A stretch of 56,547 bases of DNA from the NCBI GenBank assembly GCA_000442015.1, contig KE561174.1:1-56547 (forward strand). The letters are read 5' to 3'. The notes beneath the pieces are model-generated. The model was not told the DNA's origin. It saw only the letters and a list, made by a program, of their open reading frames with translations, and searched no databases. The stretch comes from Rozella allomycis CSF55 (lineage: Eukaryota > Rozellomycota). The position numbers and the translations under genes were made by a program. This document shows positions 47,501 through 56,547 of the stretch, in pieces (within the stretch, counting starts at the first letter, position 1; the number at the start of each line of letters is the position of its first letter).

Positions 47501-48160
47501 GAAAGATTCATCATCTAATCTCAAAGAGTCGCCGTCTTCATCTAATTCTTTTAATCTTAAGGAATCGCTATCAACAGAATCAACTTTGAGAANAATTCCA
47601 ATTTAACAATTAGAGCTTCTTCTACTCTAAATGATTCATCTGCTACATTAAATCAAACAGATTCACCGTCAAGTTCATTAAAAGATTCTCCTTCTACTTC
47701 AACATTGAAAAAGTCAACAAAGAAAGCTTCAACAAATCCTGTAAAAAGACTCCCATCTTCACTATCAATAAACAAACCTGAAAGACTACGCAGAGCAACT
47801 GTAGTAGGAAACATTCAAACTTCAAAAGTTGAACTCAACGATAGACAAAGAAGATTAAGCACTACATCAGTCTCCTTGTCACTAAAAAACAAAGATTTAA
47901 AACCTTTAGAACACAAATCAAAATACCCTCAGGAAAGAAAATTCTCCAAATCTTCAACGCAATCTCCAAAATTAGATCCAAAAGAAACTCCAAAGAAAGA
48001 AACTCCCAAAAAAGAAAAATCTTATGGCAAGTATTTTAAAAACATCATTCTAAATCCCTTTAAATCTCCTGAAAAGAACAGCAAGCTGCCTATTCCAAGA
48101 AAAACTGCACCAGGTCTCAAAGCATTACTAGATGATCAAGACAAACAAACATCCAAATAA
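44546..48160 (+). CDS. Kinesin-8 (Kip3/KIF18/KIF19 type)
   Basis: Plus-end-directed kinesin that shortens microtubules. Exons: 44546-44759, 44786-44943, 44970-45290, 45318-45525, 45553-45625, 45652-48160, the last containing Ns at 47386 and 47593. The motor has [26 protein letters not shown] and [11 protein letters not shown]. Kinesin-8 hallmarks are the insertion [20 protein letters not shown] and a neck/linker [21 protein letters not shown] coiled coil follows, then a long basic Ser/Lys-rich tail with repeats. Five introns are 26-27 nt and all lie in the motor. KIF19-like members set cilium length in animals, which would suit this gene set, but the subtype is not certain. Confidence 0.92.
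47018..47480 (+). repeat. Short coding repeats in kinesin-8 tail
   Basis: Two low-complexity repeats lie in frame. One is a charged repeat ([19 protein letters not shown]) near 47060-47130. The other is an (E/G)SSLK repeat just after the N at 47386. The tandem repeats probably caused the assembly breaks here. Confidence 0.75.
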
Positions 48161-48198
48161 ATTTTCACTTTATATAATCACTTTTATTTCAATGCGTA

Positions 48199-48688
48199 TT
48201 ATAAAACAGCAACACATTCAACTTCAATTGATACATCTCTTGGCAATCTAGCCACTTCAAATGCAGCCCTAGCTGGCTTATGCTCCCCAAAAAACTCATC
48301 ACACCTTAAAACCTACTCGTACCTGTGCATATATCTCATTCATCTTTGCGAAATCATTCATATCCTTCAATAATACGGTCGTCTTCACAACCTTATTCAA
48401 TTCTACTCGTCCATCAATCACCAGTTTACCAGATTCTGAAGCTTCGACCACATTCTTCAGATTACTCAGCACAAGTTTCTTTTCAACTAAAATTATACAG
48501 ATACCGTCTGCTCTTCAATCGACCCATAAACAACAGCACCGGTTTTCGGATCGATTGGTATCTGCCCTGATACAAACACCATCCCATTCGCTATAATCGC
48601 CTGTGCTACATTGCCATTTCCGTAAATGGTTACAGTATGGGCCGATGGCTGCTGGTGCGTTAGACGTATGAACAACCTTTAATGACAT
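48199..48688 (-). CDS. RidA/YjgF/UK114 enamine-imine deaminase
   Basis: Hydrolyses reactive enamine/imine intermediates from amino-acid metabolism. Exons (minus strand): 48634-48688, 48505-48605, 48323-48478, 48199-48294, giving 135 residues. Introns are 26-28 nt. Sequence: [33 protein letters not shown], then the substrate-binding Arg in [18 protein letters not shown]. Compared with bacterial RidA, the segment before VVKTTV is a few residues different ([13 protein letters not shown]). An ATG 7 codons upstream (48709) is an alternative start. Confidence 0.95.
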
Positions 48689-48742
48689 TCTATAAATCAA
48701 TTTATGCAATTTACAAAACCAATTGGAAACGAAATGATTTAT

Positions 48743-50272
48743 TTATTTGTTGGTAAATCCACTGGCTCTTCGTTGTCTTTGCTTCATTCTCAAGAATTTT
48801 GACGAGTTGGCTATAGATTCATCTTTTAGTCGGATTAGTTCTGCCAAAACGTTTCGCAACGAGATAAGCTGGGACTCGCTTGGCTGCGATAGTATATTTT
48901 CAGTAATTGCTATTAGTTTGTTCAAAGTACGCAGATCCCGGGGACCGGATTTTAGAGTGCGAAGAAACTCCGGGAGTCTGAGAACCAGTTTCCATGCCTT
49001 GTTCGAGTGCTCTAGAGGAATTTTGTCAAACAGGTCCAAGAATTTACTTGGAGATAGTTCTTTAAGACAATACTGGGAGATTACGGATATCATTCTGTCA
49101 TTATTTGAAATGGTTGCCATGTTCTTTTCTATTTGCCGCATGATATCCGTTTTAGCCCGCTCACACAGTTTTTGTGAGAGGCAGAATTCTACATTTGCAG
49201 GCAGATTATGCTTTAAAGAATCTTCAATTGGAAAAAATCCGTTAATTATGCTTGACTTTCTGTACCGATTATTGTGGTAACATATGCTCGGCGCTTGCTC
49301 GAAAAATGCGATTCTATTGAACAAGTCGTTATTGACAAAATCTATCACGTCTTCATTTGGAATACCGGGAATTAGTATGGTTTGGTCTGGGTCATCTGCA
49401 CGCTCCGCCTTGTCAATCATTGCTTTAAGGCTCTGGCGATCGGTTATTGAATTGCATATTTTGCTGAAATTGTTGGCTGGGTCGCTACACATTGGACTCG
49501 AATTATAATATTCAGTGATTTTCTCGAAATGCTTGTGATATACCAATTTCAGTGTTTCTACGCAAAGTGGCCACTGTGTCCTTTTCATTCCATTGTACTT
49601 TTGGAATATATTTCCCGCGTCGTATTTTAAAATTTCATAAAGGATGTTATTCGGAAGTTGAAAATTTTGTGCCAAGTAAATGAATATATGTTCACTGTCG
49701 TGCTTTAATACCGCTTTCAATGAATTTAAATCGATATAGGGCTTTATAAGCTCCCAAAGACTTATAGCTTCAATCGAATTGAAAATTATTGGGGAATTAG
49801 AGTTGCATAATATCTTCATAATTTTCATTTCCCTTCGTTCAGGCGTATCACTATTCAAAACTTCAAGCATATTAAGATCGTTCAGGACTTTGCTGTATTC
49901 CAAAACTTCCTGTACAACCATTCTAAAAAATTCATCTTCATTTGTTTCTTTGCACAATTGCAGATAATGTAGAATATCGGGAATTCCATAGCTTTGAAAG
50001 AACTCCCGCCGCTTCAATCCATTGTCAAATAACAAGGAATGATCAATGTTGTCTTTGGAATCTAGCAATTTTAATATATCGTTTGCAAAGAATACTGACA
50101 TTTTGTCGCTGGCACCTTTCAACTGATTCTGGTCTTCTAAAGTCAAGTTTTCCTTGAGTAAATATAGTATATCATCTGGGAGATTGTCAAGCTGAAATAT
50201 CTCTGCCGGTTTTGAAGCCTTTAAGGAACGCGGGAAAAGTATGCAAAATAATAATATGAAAATATTTTTCAT
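48743..50272 (-). CDS. Secreted F-box-like protein of unknown function, intronless
   Basis: A 509-residue open frame with signal peptide MKNIFILLFCILFPRSLKAS. Next comes an F-box-like stretch (LDNLPDDILYLLKENLTLED). The rest is a long helical region with no recognised domain. An F-box motif behind a secretion signal makes little sense for a housekeeping ubiquitin ligase. It would fit a host-directed effector that enters the host cytosol, which is inference. The frame is intact with no introns. The gene starts 134 nt from the divergent small secreted protein at 50407. Confidence 0.78.
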   Translation of the reverse strand: MKNIFILLFCILFPRSLKASKPAEIFQLDNLPDDILYLLKENLTLEDQNQLKGASDKMSVFFANDILKLLDSKDNIDHSLLFDNGLKRREFFQSYGIPDILHYLQLCKETNEDEFFRMVVQEVLEYSKVLNDLNMLEVLNSDTPERREMKIMKILCNSNSPIIFNSIEAISLWELIKPYIDLNSLKAVLKHDSEHIFIYLAQNFQLPNNILYEILKYDAGNIFQKYNGMKRTQWPLCVETLKLVYHKHFEKITEYYNSSPMCSDPANNFSKICNSITDRQSLKAMIDKAERADDPDQTILIPGIPNEDVIDFVNNDLFNRIAFFEQAPSICYHNNRYRKSSIINGFFPIEDSLKHNLPANVEFCLSQKLCERAKTDIMRQIEKNMATISNNDRMISVISQYCLKELSPSKFLDLFDKIPLEHSNKAWKLVLRLPEFLRTLKSGPRDLRTLNKLIAITENILSQPSESQLISLRNVLAELIRLKDESIANSSKFLRMKQRQRRASGFTNK

Positions 50273-50406
50273 GGTGGCTTGGCCCGATCTAAGTACATTT
50301 TCATTAAGGGTTCCTTGTTACTTTCTGAAATACTCATGATCAGATAACTAATTTGTCATGTTATGCCAAATAATTATAAATTACCACTATTTTTGCTACT
50401 ACTATA

Positions 50407-50751
50407 ATGAAGTTTACAATCTTGGCTCTGTTGTCTGCATTTTCTCCTGCCTTATTGGCCCACGGATACGACAAATATTCTGACGATTATTCCCCATATG
50501 ATTATAACGGATATGAATATGGTGGTAGACATCATAAACACGGGCATTTCGGAAAGCGTGGGGATGACGACTCTTATGATAACTACTATTCTGACAAATA
50601 CTCTGATGGAAAGAACGACTATTACGACTCTTACGAAGACTATGGCTATGGATATGGACACGGTAAAGGTCATGGTCACGGTCACGGACATAACGGCCAT
50701 CACGGAAATCATCATGGCCACGGACATCACAAGAAGTATTACTACTACTGA
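50407..50751 (+). CDS. Secreted His/Gly/Tyr-rich peptide
   Basis: A 114-residue intronless protein with signal peptide MKFTILALLSAFSPALLA. The mature part is low-complexity: a Tyr/Asp-rich N-terminal half (DKYSDDYSPYDYNGYEY), a possible Kex2-type site (FGKR before GDDD), then a run of HG and GHGHG repeats and a terminal KKYYYY. It could bind metal ions or be a wall or adhesive component. Neither can be shown from sequence. The allele-like copy after the N at 50933 has a slightly different repeat end. Confidence 0.75.
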   Translation: MKFTILALLSAFSPALLAHGYDKYSDDYSPYDYNGYEYGGRHHKHGHFGKRGDDDSYDNYYSDKYSDGKNDYYDSYEDYGYGYGHGKGHGHGHGHNGHHGNHHGHGHHKKYYYY

Positions 50752-51150
50752 ATAAATTAAGTATTTGCTTGATGTTTCAAAGAACTTTATTCTTTAATAA
50801 CAGTAGTATAATTAGTTCCCTTGTTAATTTTTACTATCCCAGACTCCCTGGCAACAGACTCATGAGTTTTCAACCTCACCCTGATGACATTATTAACAAC
50901 ATCATTCAAGAGATTTGCAAAAGATCTAAAGCNATCATGGACATCACGGCCACAGACATCACAAGAAGTATTACTACTACTAAATAAATTAATTATTTGC
51001 TTGATGTTTCAAAGAACTTTATTCTTTAATAACAGTAGTACTGGTTAATTTTTGATATCCCAGGCTCCCTGGCAACAGACACATGAGCTTTCAACCTCAT
51101 CCCGATGACATTATTAACAACATTATTCAAGAGATTTGCAAAAGATCTAA
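50711..51150. other. Assembly join at N 50933 with about 220-bp near-duplicate ends
   Basis: From about 50711 to 50932 the sequence repeats as 50934-51150 with substitutions and small indels. The first copy holds a truncated duplicate start of CFAP206 (ATG at 50862). The second leads into the full gene. Confidence 0.82.
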
Positions 51151-53406
51151 AGCGATAATCGTGAAACAAAAGAATGGAGCATCTAATTCAGATCATTTGA
51201 ACATTCCGGACAACGTCTTTGAGATGCNTTGGCAGCATTCATCGTTAGATCTACTATTGTAAATTCGGACAAGAAATTCAATGTGGAAAATGAATTTACC
51301 AATGAAGAAGTTGAAAGATTGATGGACGTACATACTTAGCTTCTGATTAATAGATTTGTGTCAAGGAGATTGTGCAAACGGATTCGCCTAGGTTAGAAAC
51401 ATTGAAGATGCAACTATTATTTGATTCGTCTTTACCAATTCAATGTAATACCAATTCTTTATTTTTAGAGACGAACATTTGAAGAAGAGTAGAAATTCTA
51501 AAACGTCACAGCTCGCTCCTCTTTTGCGAGAAATCTTAGATTTTTCTTCCAAAAATTTAGCCAATATTGATGGTATGATACAATGACGAAAATATAATAG
51601 AACTTTACAGGAAAATTGTAATGTACGTGATTATAAAAAGTGAACTGGGTGATCCAATGAATCTCAACGTTGTAAAAGAAACGACTGGTACAGTATCGTT
51701 CTCATGATAATGATAGCTGGNATGTTGTGAAAGAAACTACAGGTATAGTCTGATTTTTATTTTAAAGATAGCTGGATTGGAAAGCACATTTCCAACATCG
51801 GAAGTTCATGTTTTTATTAGTTTGCCGAGGCCGGAGAAAGAGACTCAGCTTAATGGACTAGTCCAATTAGTTGCTGGAATAAGACTTTTTAATAAAGATA
51901 TAGGAAAAGGAGGTGAAGGGATAGAAGATCGTACGCCATTAACTCTATTTTAACCTAGTGCCATCATTCTGTGATCAGAAATTTGAAGTGCTAGATTCAG
52001 ATATAGGCAAAAACAATGAATTGTTTAAGCAACTTATTCAGAGATATACTGCGATGGCTAAAGTTTGCGAATTAAAAGAGGATGAAGAGGAATCCAAATT
52101 ATGTCAAAGGTCGAAAGAAGCTTTGATTTTTTGCTATCAGATAGTTAAATATTTAGAAGTGATAAGAGTATATTATTCAGTTCCCCATTATAGGATCATC
52201 AGGCATCAAGCTTAAAGACATTGTCAGAAAACAGACAAAAGTATTTCGAGACAATAAAGAACCTTAAGCAAATTTGCAAAGCAAAGACAGCAGTACCTGT
52301 CGATCACGTTTATGTAAAACTTTTATATGTTTAAAACTTTAGCCTCTCTTTATGTTATTGAGCACTTGTTGGAACACTTGGAAAGAAGAACTTTTTCTAT
52401 TGACATTCAGAGATGAGATATTTAAGAAGATGGTGGGTTTTTCTAAAGTAAGGGGATATCATTATAATAATTGAATTTCAGGATCATTGTTCCACCGACA
52501 TATGAGGACGCCATAATAAGAAATACGAATTCTACTTATGTTATTACGAAAACAGATGTAGAAATAATCAATACGGCTGCTGATCTGATGAGTACAGTGG
52601 GTCTTTACAATCGAAAAATTGAAGTTCTCCATCCTGGAAACTCTTCTGTCTATCACAAATTATACACAGAATATGCTGTAAAAAATGATGGCTTCCATAA
52701 AAGGGGTTTTGTCCAACTTCTGTGGCTACAAAGGAAGCCTTCTTAATTCCTGGTACAAAGAATGTTGGAATCCTTCGATATAAGGACCAACTATTCTCAT
52801 TTGCCTCATTTGATGCCGCTATTGAATTTGCTAAAGCGCCAGAGGAGTATGAATATATCCTATATAAGACTAGAATTTTGAAAGGAATTGTTGATATGGC
52901 ATGTTCCTACCCTCAGCTAGTATACATTTTGAATCTCCACCGCTATTTCCCGACAATTGCTGCATTAGAAAATGTGAGATCTTTTGCGAAACAAAAGTTA
53001 CTCGGGAAAGTAGCAATAAACTTTGATGCTTCATGTCAAACGGATACGCATATTATTGATCAAAATATTGACCCTGATTATGAATGGAATGAATGGGAAA
53101 TGAGACGAAAAGCAATAATGCTGGTATGATATACTTTAATCCACAATAGGTTAATTTGAGACACAAAAGGACTCATGCAGCACAGACTGACAAGAGCCAT
53201 TTTAGACGCGAAAATTTTAGTCAGCATTACGAACCAAAGTAAAAATTAAGCTTATCATCTCAAATTTTAGGGTTTCAGAAACGCAAACTAAAAAGGATTC
53301 ATCAACAAAAGTACCCAAGAAGGTGAATTTCTTGGCTGGATTGAGGCATGATGGAAAGAAGGGAACTCATTTAAACGTTGTTGATTTAACGCTAAATATA
53401 GGCTAA
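51083..53406 (+). CDS. CFAP206 (FAP206) radial-spoke-associated axonemal protein
   Basis: Docking factor for radial spoke RS2 and dynein c in motile cilia. Exons: 51083-51327, 51354-51444, 51471-51572, 51601-51687 (second copy after the N at 51721 ends at 51742), 51772-51930, 51959-52167, 52194-52313, 52343-about 52447, about 52482-52677, 52704-53123, 53150-53238, 53271-53406. Strong family segments are LVAGIRLFNKDIGKGGEGIEDLP, CKAKTAVP, VGILRYKDQLFSFASF, YEWNEWEMRRKAI and THAAQTDKSHFRRENFSQ. Most introns are 26-32 nt. The junction at 52435-52482 could not be resolved with a GT-AG intron in frame. Confidence 0.88.
51664..51775. other. Assembly join at N 51721 with short near-duplicate ends (in CFAP206)
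   Basis: About 50 bp are repeated across the N. The exon part matches closely, but the intron copies (51688-51716 and 51743-51771) have different sequence and equal length. The two contigs therefore come from different alleles. Confidence 0.7.
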
Positions 53407-53482
53407 AAAATTAAAGAATTTTATAAATGTTATCTATCATTGAATTAAAATTGTTTCCGCTGGCAACATTTCAATAATCTTC

Positions 53483-56443
53483 TTAGAATATCTGAACACA
53501 AACTAATTGATCATTTCGATTTCCCAAACAAATATAATTGCCATTTGTGACTGGGCTACTAAAAGTTTCACCTACATTAATAGTCTTTTTCAGTATTAAT
53601 GTAGACAGATCAATATTGACCAAGTATTCGTTCTGAATATTCCAAGCAGTTATAGAGCCTTCTTTTGCCATAAAACAAAATGAGCCATTGAGTGGATGTG
53701 TTAGCTTTATTGTCTTCAGTACAACGCCGCTATTAGCATTTATAACAACCAAAGAATCCTGAGAACTAATAATACAATTGGGGCCGTTAATCGAATCAAC
53801 GAAAAATGAGGGCGTTTGAAATATTGGCGACCCCAGGGATCCTTCAAACAACTAATTTATCAAAAATGAATTAATTACTAATATTCCATCGATATCAAAC
53901 GACATGTACTTGCCATTTACAGTGGACACCAAAAATGAGCACGGTGACAATTTGATAGGACTGGCAAAGCAAGGTGCATCTAGTTTTTTCGACCATAAAA
54001 TATGATTTTCTTTCAAGCAAACAATTTTCCCCTTTAATGTGCAAAATACTACAAGCCTTTGATTGTTAAACAGAACTAGTTACCCTGGCAATTCCAAGGC
54101 TTTACAGCTGATAGCCTCTTCAACAGACAAAATGTTTACAACAATTTGATGTGGAATGGAAACAGTATAAAATTTACCATCGTGAGATCCAAAGTAGCAC
54201 AAATCATCCACAAACAATACGGTACTTTTTACAATATCATCTGTTGGTATGAAGAACTCTTTTCTGCCATTTAAGGCGTCAAAGAAATACACATTGCGAT
54301 CATGACATCCGACAGCGACTAAAAGGCTTTTCGAATCAAAGGAGGCGTTTGCCTCAATTCTGGAAGGTAACAATGTCGACCAAATCATTGTATTTGATAC
54401 GATTTCATAACACATAAAATATCCTGCGTGCGAGCCACAATAGATGTATTGATTTAAAAATCCTGATCCAACTTCCTTGAAATCGACCATTAATGGTGAC
54501 GAATCTACGCAGCTACGCATATCAATTGCAAATGCAGTTAATTCATTTTTAGTTTCCTTAAAATGAGACATTGATCCCTTTTCATATACTCTTGATAATG
54601 TTAAGTTCTTTTCTACATAAGTTGTAGTTGGAACTCTCAGATCTATAGAGTTATGCTTTTTCTTACAACTCCCGCCAATCAATAACTCCAAGCATGTATT
54701 TATTGGATAATTCAACAAACGATTTAAATAATCTTGCTGCTGCACTTTGCTATTGAATTCAAATAGAATTATGGAAAACGCCATCGCAGATATTGATGAA
54801 CCTCCTAACTGAGCCCAGTAGGATGTTAAATTTTCTTGCATAAATCCATAATTAACTCCCAGTAAATGACATCCATGATGAATGAAAAAGAATTCGGGAT
54901 CTTGGGATATCGTTAATCTAAATTCCCCATTCTCCAATTTTCTGGTCAACGCTCTTCTATCAATCTATTTTACTTCATAGACACTCACATACCTTGGCAT
55001 TACTGTTGAGATATTTAGTAAAATCATCAGGAGGTATTTCAATTATAATGTCAGGGATCATTGGGACTGGTAACTGAGAATGTAATAATCGAAAACAAGA
55101 TTCTTTAGAAGAAGCAGAATCAAGGATGAAAAGGTATAACAAATTTTTAAAGTTTATACAACAGGCCTTTTTAACACCTAAAATCCTACATGCTTCATTC
55201 TCAACAACTTCTAACTGCACTCTTTTTCCCAATCGTTTAATTTGGAAATCCTTTCTCCCAACAATAAACAAATTATTATTTTCCAATTTAACCAAATCAC
55301 CTGTGTGATGTTCACTATTTATTCAAATTAACAACATTACGAGCAAACTTCATCGTTAATGATTGAAAAGCGTTTATCACTACATATAATCAATTCACCA
55401 ATCTCATTTTCGGTTAAAGAATCGTTTAATTGTCCATTGCAAAAAAAATTAAAGTAGGTTTCTGTTAACGGCATTCCAATCGACGACAATGGACTCTGTA
55501 TATCTAATTGGCTGATGGAAGCCCAACATGAGATTTCAGTTGTTCCATAAATATTGAACAGCTCAATTTCGCGCTCTCTTATTCGCTCCTTAAATTTAAT
55601 TATCGATCCCAGTGGAAATTGCTCACCGCCAAACACAATCTTCAAGCCACGAATATCAAGGATTGCATCATGATTTAAAAATCCCCAGAATGAAGGAGTA
55701 AGCATTAATAAGCTTATATTCAACAACTTTGCGTGATGGCTGAATAGTTTATTCTTTTCTTCATCAGAATCACAAACAAAAAGAGTTCCATTGCTTTTTA
55801 GACAAAGAAATACTTCAATTATACTGGGATCAAAAGTTAGAGGCGCTGTTAAAATCATTCTAAGCGGTTTGCTTTCCTTGTCCAGTCGAGAATACAAATC
55901 ATCAATATTTGGGATAATACATTCCGATGGAACGTGGACAAGTTTTCTTGTATTTGAAGTAGTGCCACTGGTCATCATTACATATTCTATGTGCGCTTCA
56001 AATCTTTTAATGCTATCGGCATGACTGTTTGAAATCGTTATCATATTCAGATCAACACCCAATGAACTATTTTTATATCCACACTTGTAATAATCAAATT
56101 GCAACTTTTCAACAACCTCATCCACAAGTTTTTCACAATTTTTCGAGTACACGATTTTTGTTGGTCCAACCTGTCGCACTGTTTCTGCCAGTTGACAAAC
56201 ATTATTAAGGTCAAAAGGAATCCAGCACGCTTTTTGATAAAAGATACCCAGCATTATAATCACATCACGGATATTATTCTCTACGATGCACAACACTTTT
56301 TCATCAACAAAAAATGGAAAAGTTCCTATTTCTTTGGAGATTTGACCAAACGTATATTGAATTGTTTTGGAGGTATTCGAGATTGCTGTTTTGGTATTGC
56401 TTTCAATAAAGTTTTGCGAAATAGTATCAAATAGGCATACCAT
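53483..56443 (-). CDS. AASDH/ACSF4-type adenylation-carrier-PQQ repeat protein
   Basis: Acyl- or amino-acid-adenylating enzyme of the beta-alanine-activating (AASDH) type. Exons (minus strand): 55341-56443, 54993-55314, 54084-54964, 53879-54056, 53483-53851, giving 950 residues. Introns are 26-28 nt. The AMP-binding domain has YVMMTSGTTSN, YGTTEISCW and HHTGDLVKL, and ends IDRRAL. A carrier domain follows with LGGSSISA holding the phosphopantetheine Ser. The C-terminal third is a PQQ-like beta-propeller (for example YCGSHAGYFMCYEIVS, VAVGCHDRNVYFFDALNGR). The core A3 motif is altered (TSGTTSNTRK instead of TSGSTGKPKG), so activity needs testing. It is shorter than the human enzyme (about 1,100). 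Confidence 0.9.
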
Positions 56444-56466
56444 TTAAGCTTTGAAAATCCAAAAAT

Positions 56467-56547
56467 ATGAAACAAGCCTCACCGTCTCCTTTAAATAGGT
56501 ATTAAGGTAGTGATCTTTATCCACAAGAGACACACACATTTGTGTAG
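56467..56547 (+). CDS. Possible start of a gene running out of the window
   Basis: ATG at 56467 opens MKQASPSPLN, and a 29-nt GTATTAAG...ACAAG intron (56507-56535) would join it to ACACACACATTTG in frame. The signal is short and could be chance. Confidence 0.25.

Noticed and set aside
50452-50730. Minus-strand frame rich in Val/Ile/Met
   Set aside because: Antisense of the His/Gly-repeat peptide.

Overview
The window is nuclear DNA of a compact, AT-rich, intron-rich eukaryote that builds motile flagella. The gene set fits an early-diverging zoosporic fungus or close relative, such as Rozellomycota or an aphelid. It includes an axonemal dynein heavy chain, CFAP206 and a roadblock dynein light chain, alongside fungal-type GPI proteins, an ADAM protease, a CYRI actin regulator, and several signal-peptide proteins of unknown or ankyrin/F-box-like type. 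The species is inferred from gene content and not proven. The standard code is used, with TAA, TAG and TGA all acting as stops.

Layout. 86-13158 (+): axonemal dynein heavy chain, 22 exons. 13222-15187 (-): ABCG transporter. 15320-16130 (+): PA28 proteasome activator. 16159-17466 (-): unknown membrane protein. 17620-19615 (+): DDX42-like helicase. 19695-20266 (-): REEP5/Yop1. 20504-22864 (-): NVL/Rix7 AAA ATPase. 23002-23217 (+): possible small gene. 23315-25786 (+): ADAM metalloprotease. 25839-26682 (-): Ser/Thr-rich GPI protein. 26833-28217 (+): secreted unknown. 28750-29883 (-): CYRI. 29973-30863 (-): Kre9/Knh1-like GPI protein. 30956-32476 (-): RasGEF. 32550-33949 (-): protein kinase. 34249-34847 (+): probable ATP synthase subunit g. 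34901-35840 (+): TRAX. 35960-36349 (+): TPR-like protein. 36584-36937 (+): LIM protein. 37093-39667 (+): CstF-77/Rna14. 39714-40064 (-): roadblock. 40141-41460 (-): secreted ankyrin protein. 41655-43960 (+): CPSF73/Ysh1. 43992-44253 (-): 68-residue protein. 44546-48160 (+): kinesin-8. 48199-48688 (-): RidA. 48743-50272 (-): secreted F-box-like protein. 50407-50751 (+): secreted His/Gly/Tyr-rich peptide. 51083-53406 (+): CFAP206. 53483-56443 (-): AASDH/ACSF4-type adenylating enzyme. 56467 onward (+): possible start of another gene.

Gene structure. More than 100 introns can be placed by restoring frame and family similarity, and nearly all are only 26-32 nt. Spliced totals divide by three in nearly every gene where I could sum the exons. 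The most striking feature is in the dynein gene. At five intron positions the intron is replaced by a head-to-tail array of 3-5 units of 28-31 nt. Each unit begins GTAA and ends AG, so each looks like a complete minimal intron and successive units abut as AG|GTAA. No other gene in the window has such arrays.

The genes cover flagellar motility (dynein heavy chain, roadblock, CFAP206, perhaps the kinesin-8), pre-mRNA 3'-end formation and splicing (CPSF73, CstF-77, DDX42), ribosome biogenesis (NVL), the proteasome (PA28), actin control (CYRI) and a secreted/cell-surface set. Convergent neighbours are separated by only 22-79 nt between stop codons. Thirteen single-N assembly joins occur. Most are flanked by near-identical copies that are best read as unmerged allelic contig ends rather than biological repeats.
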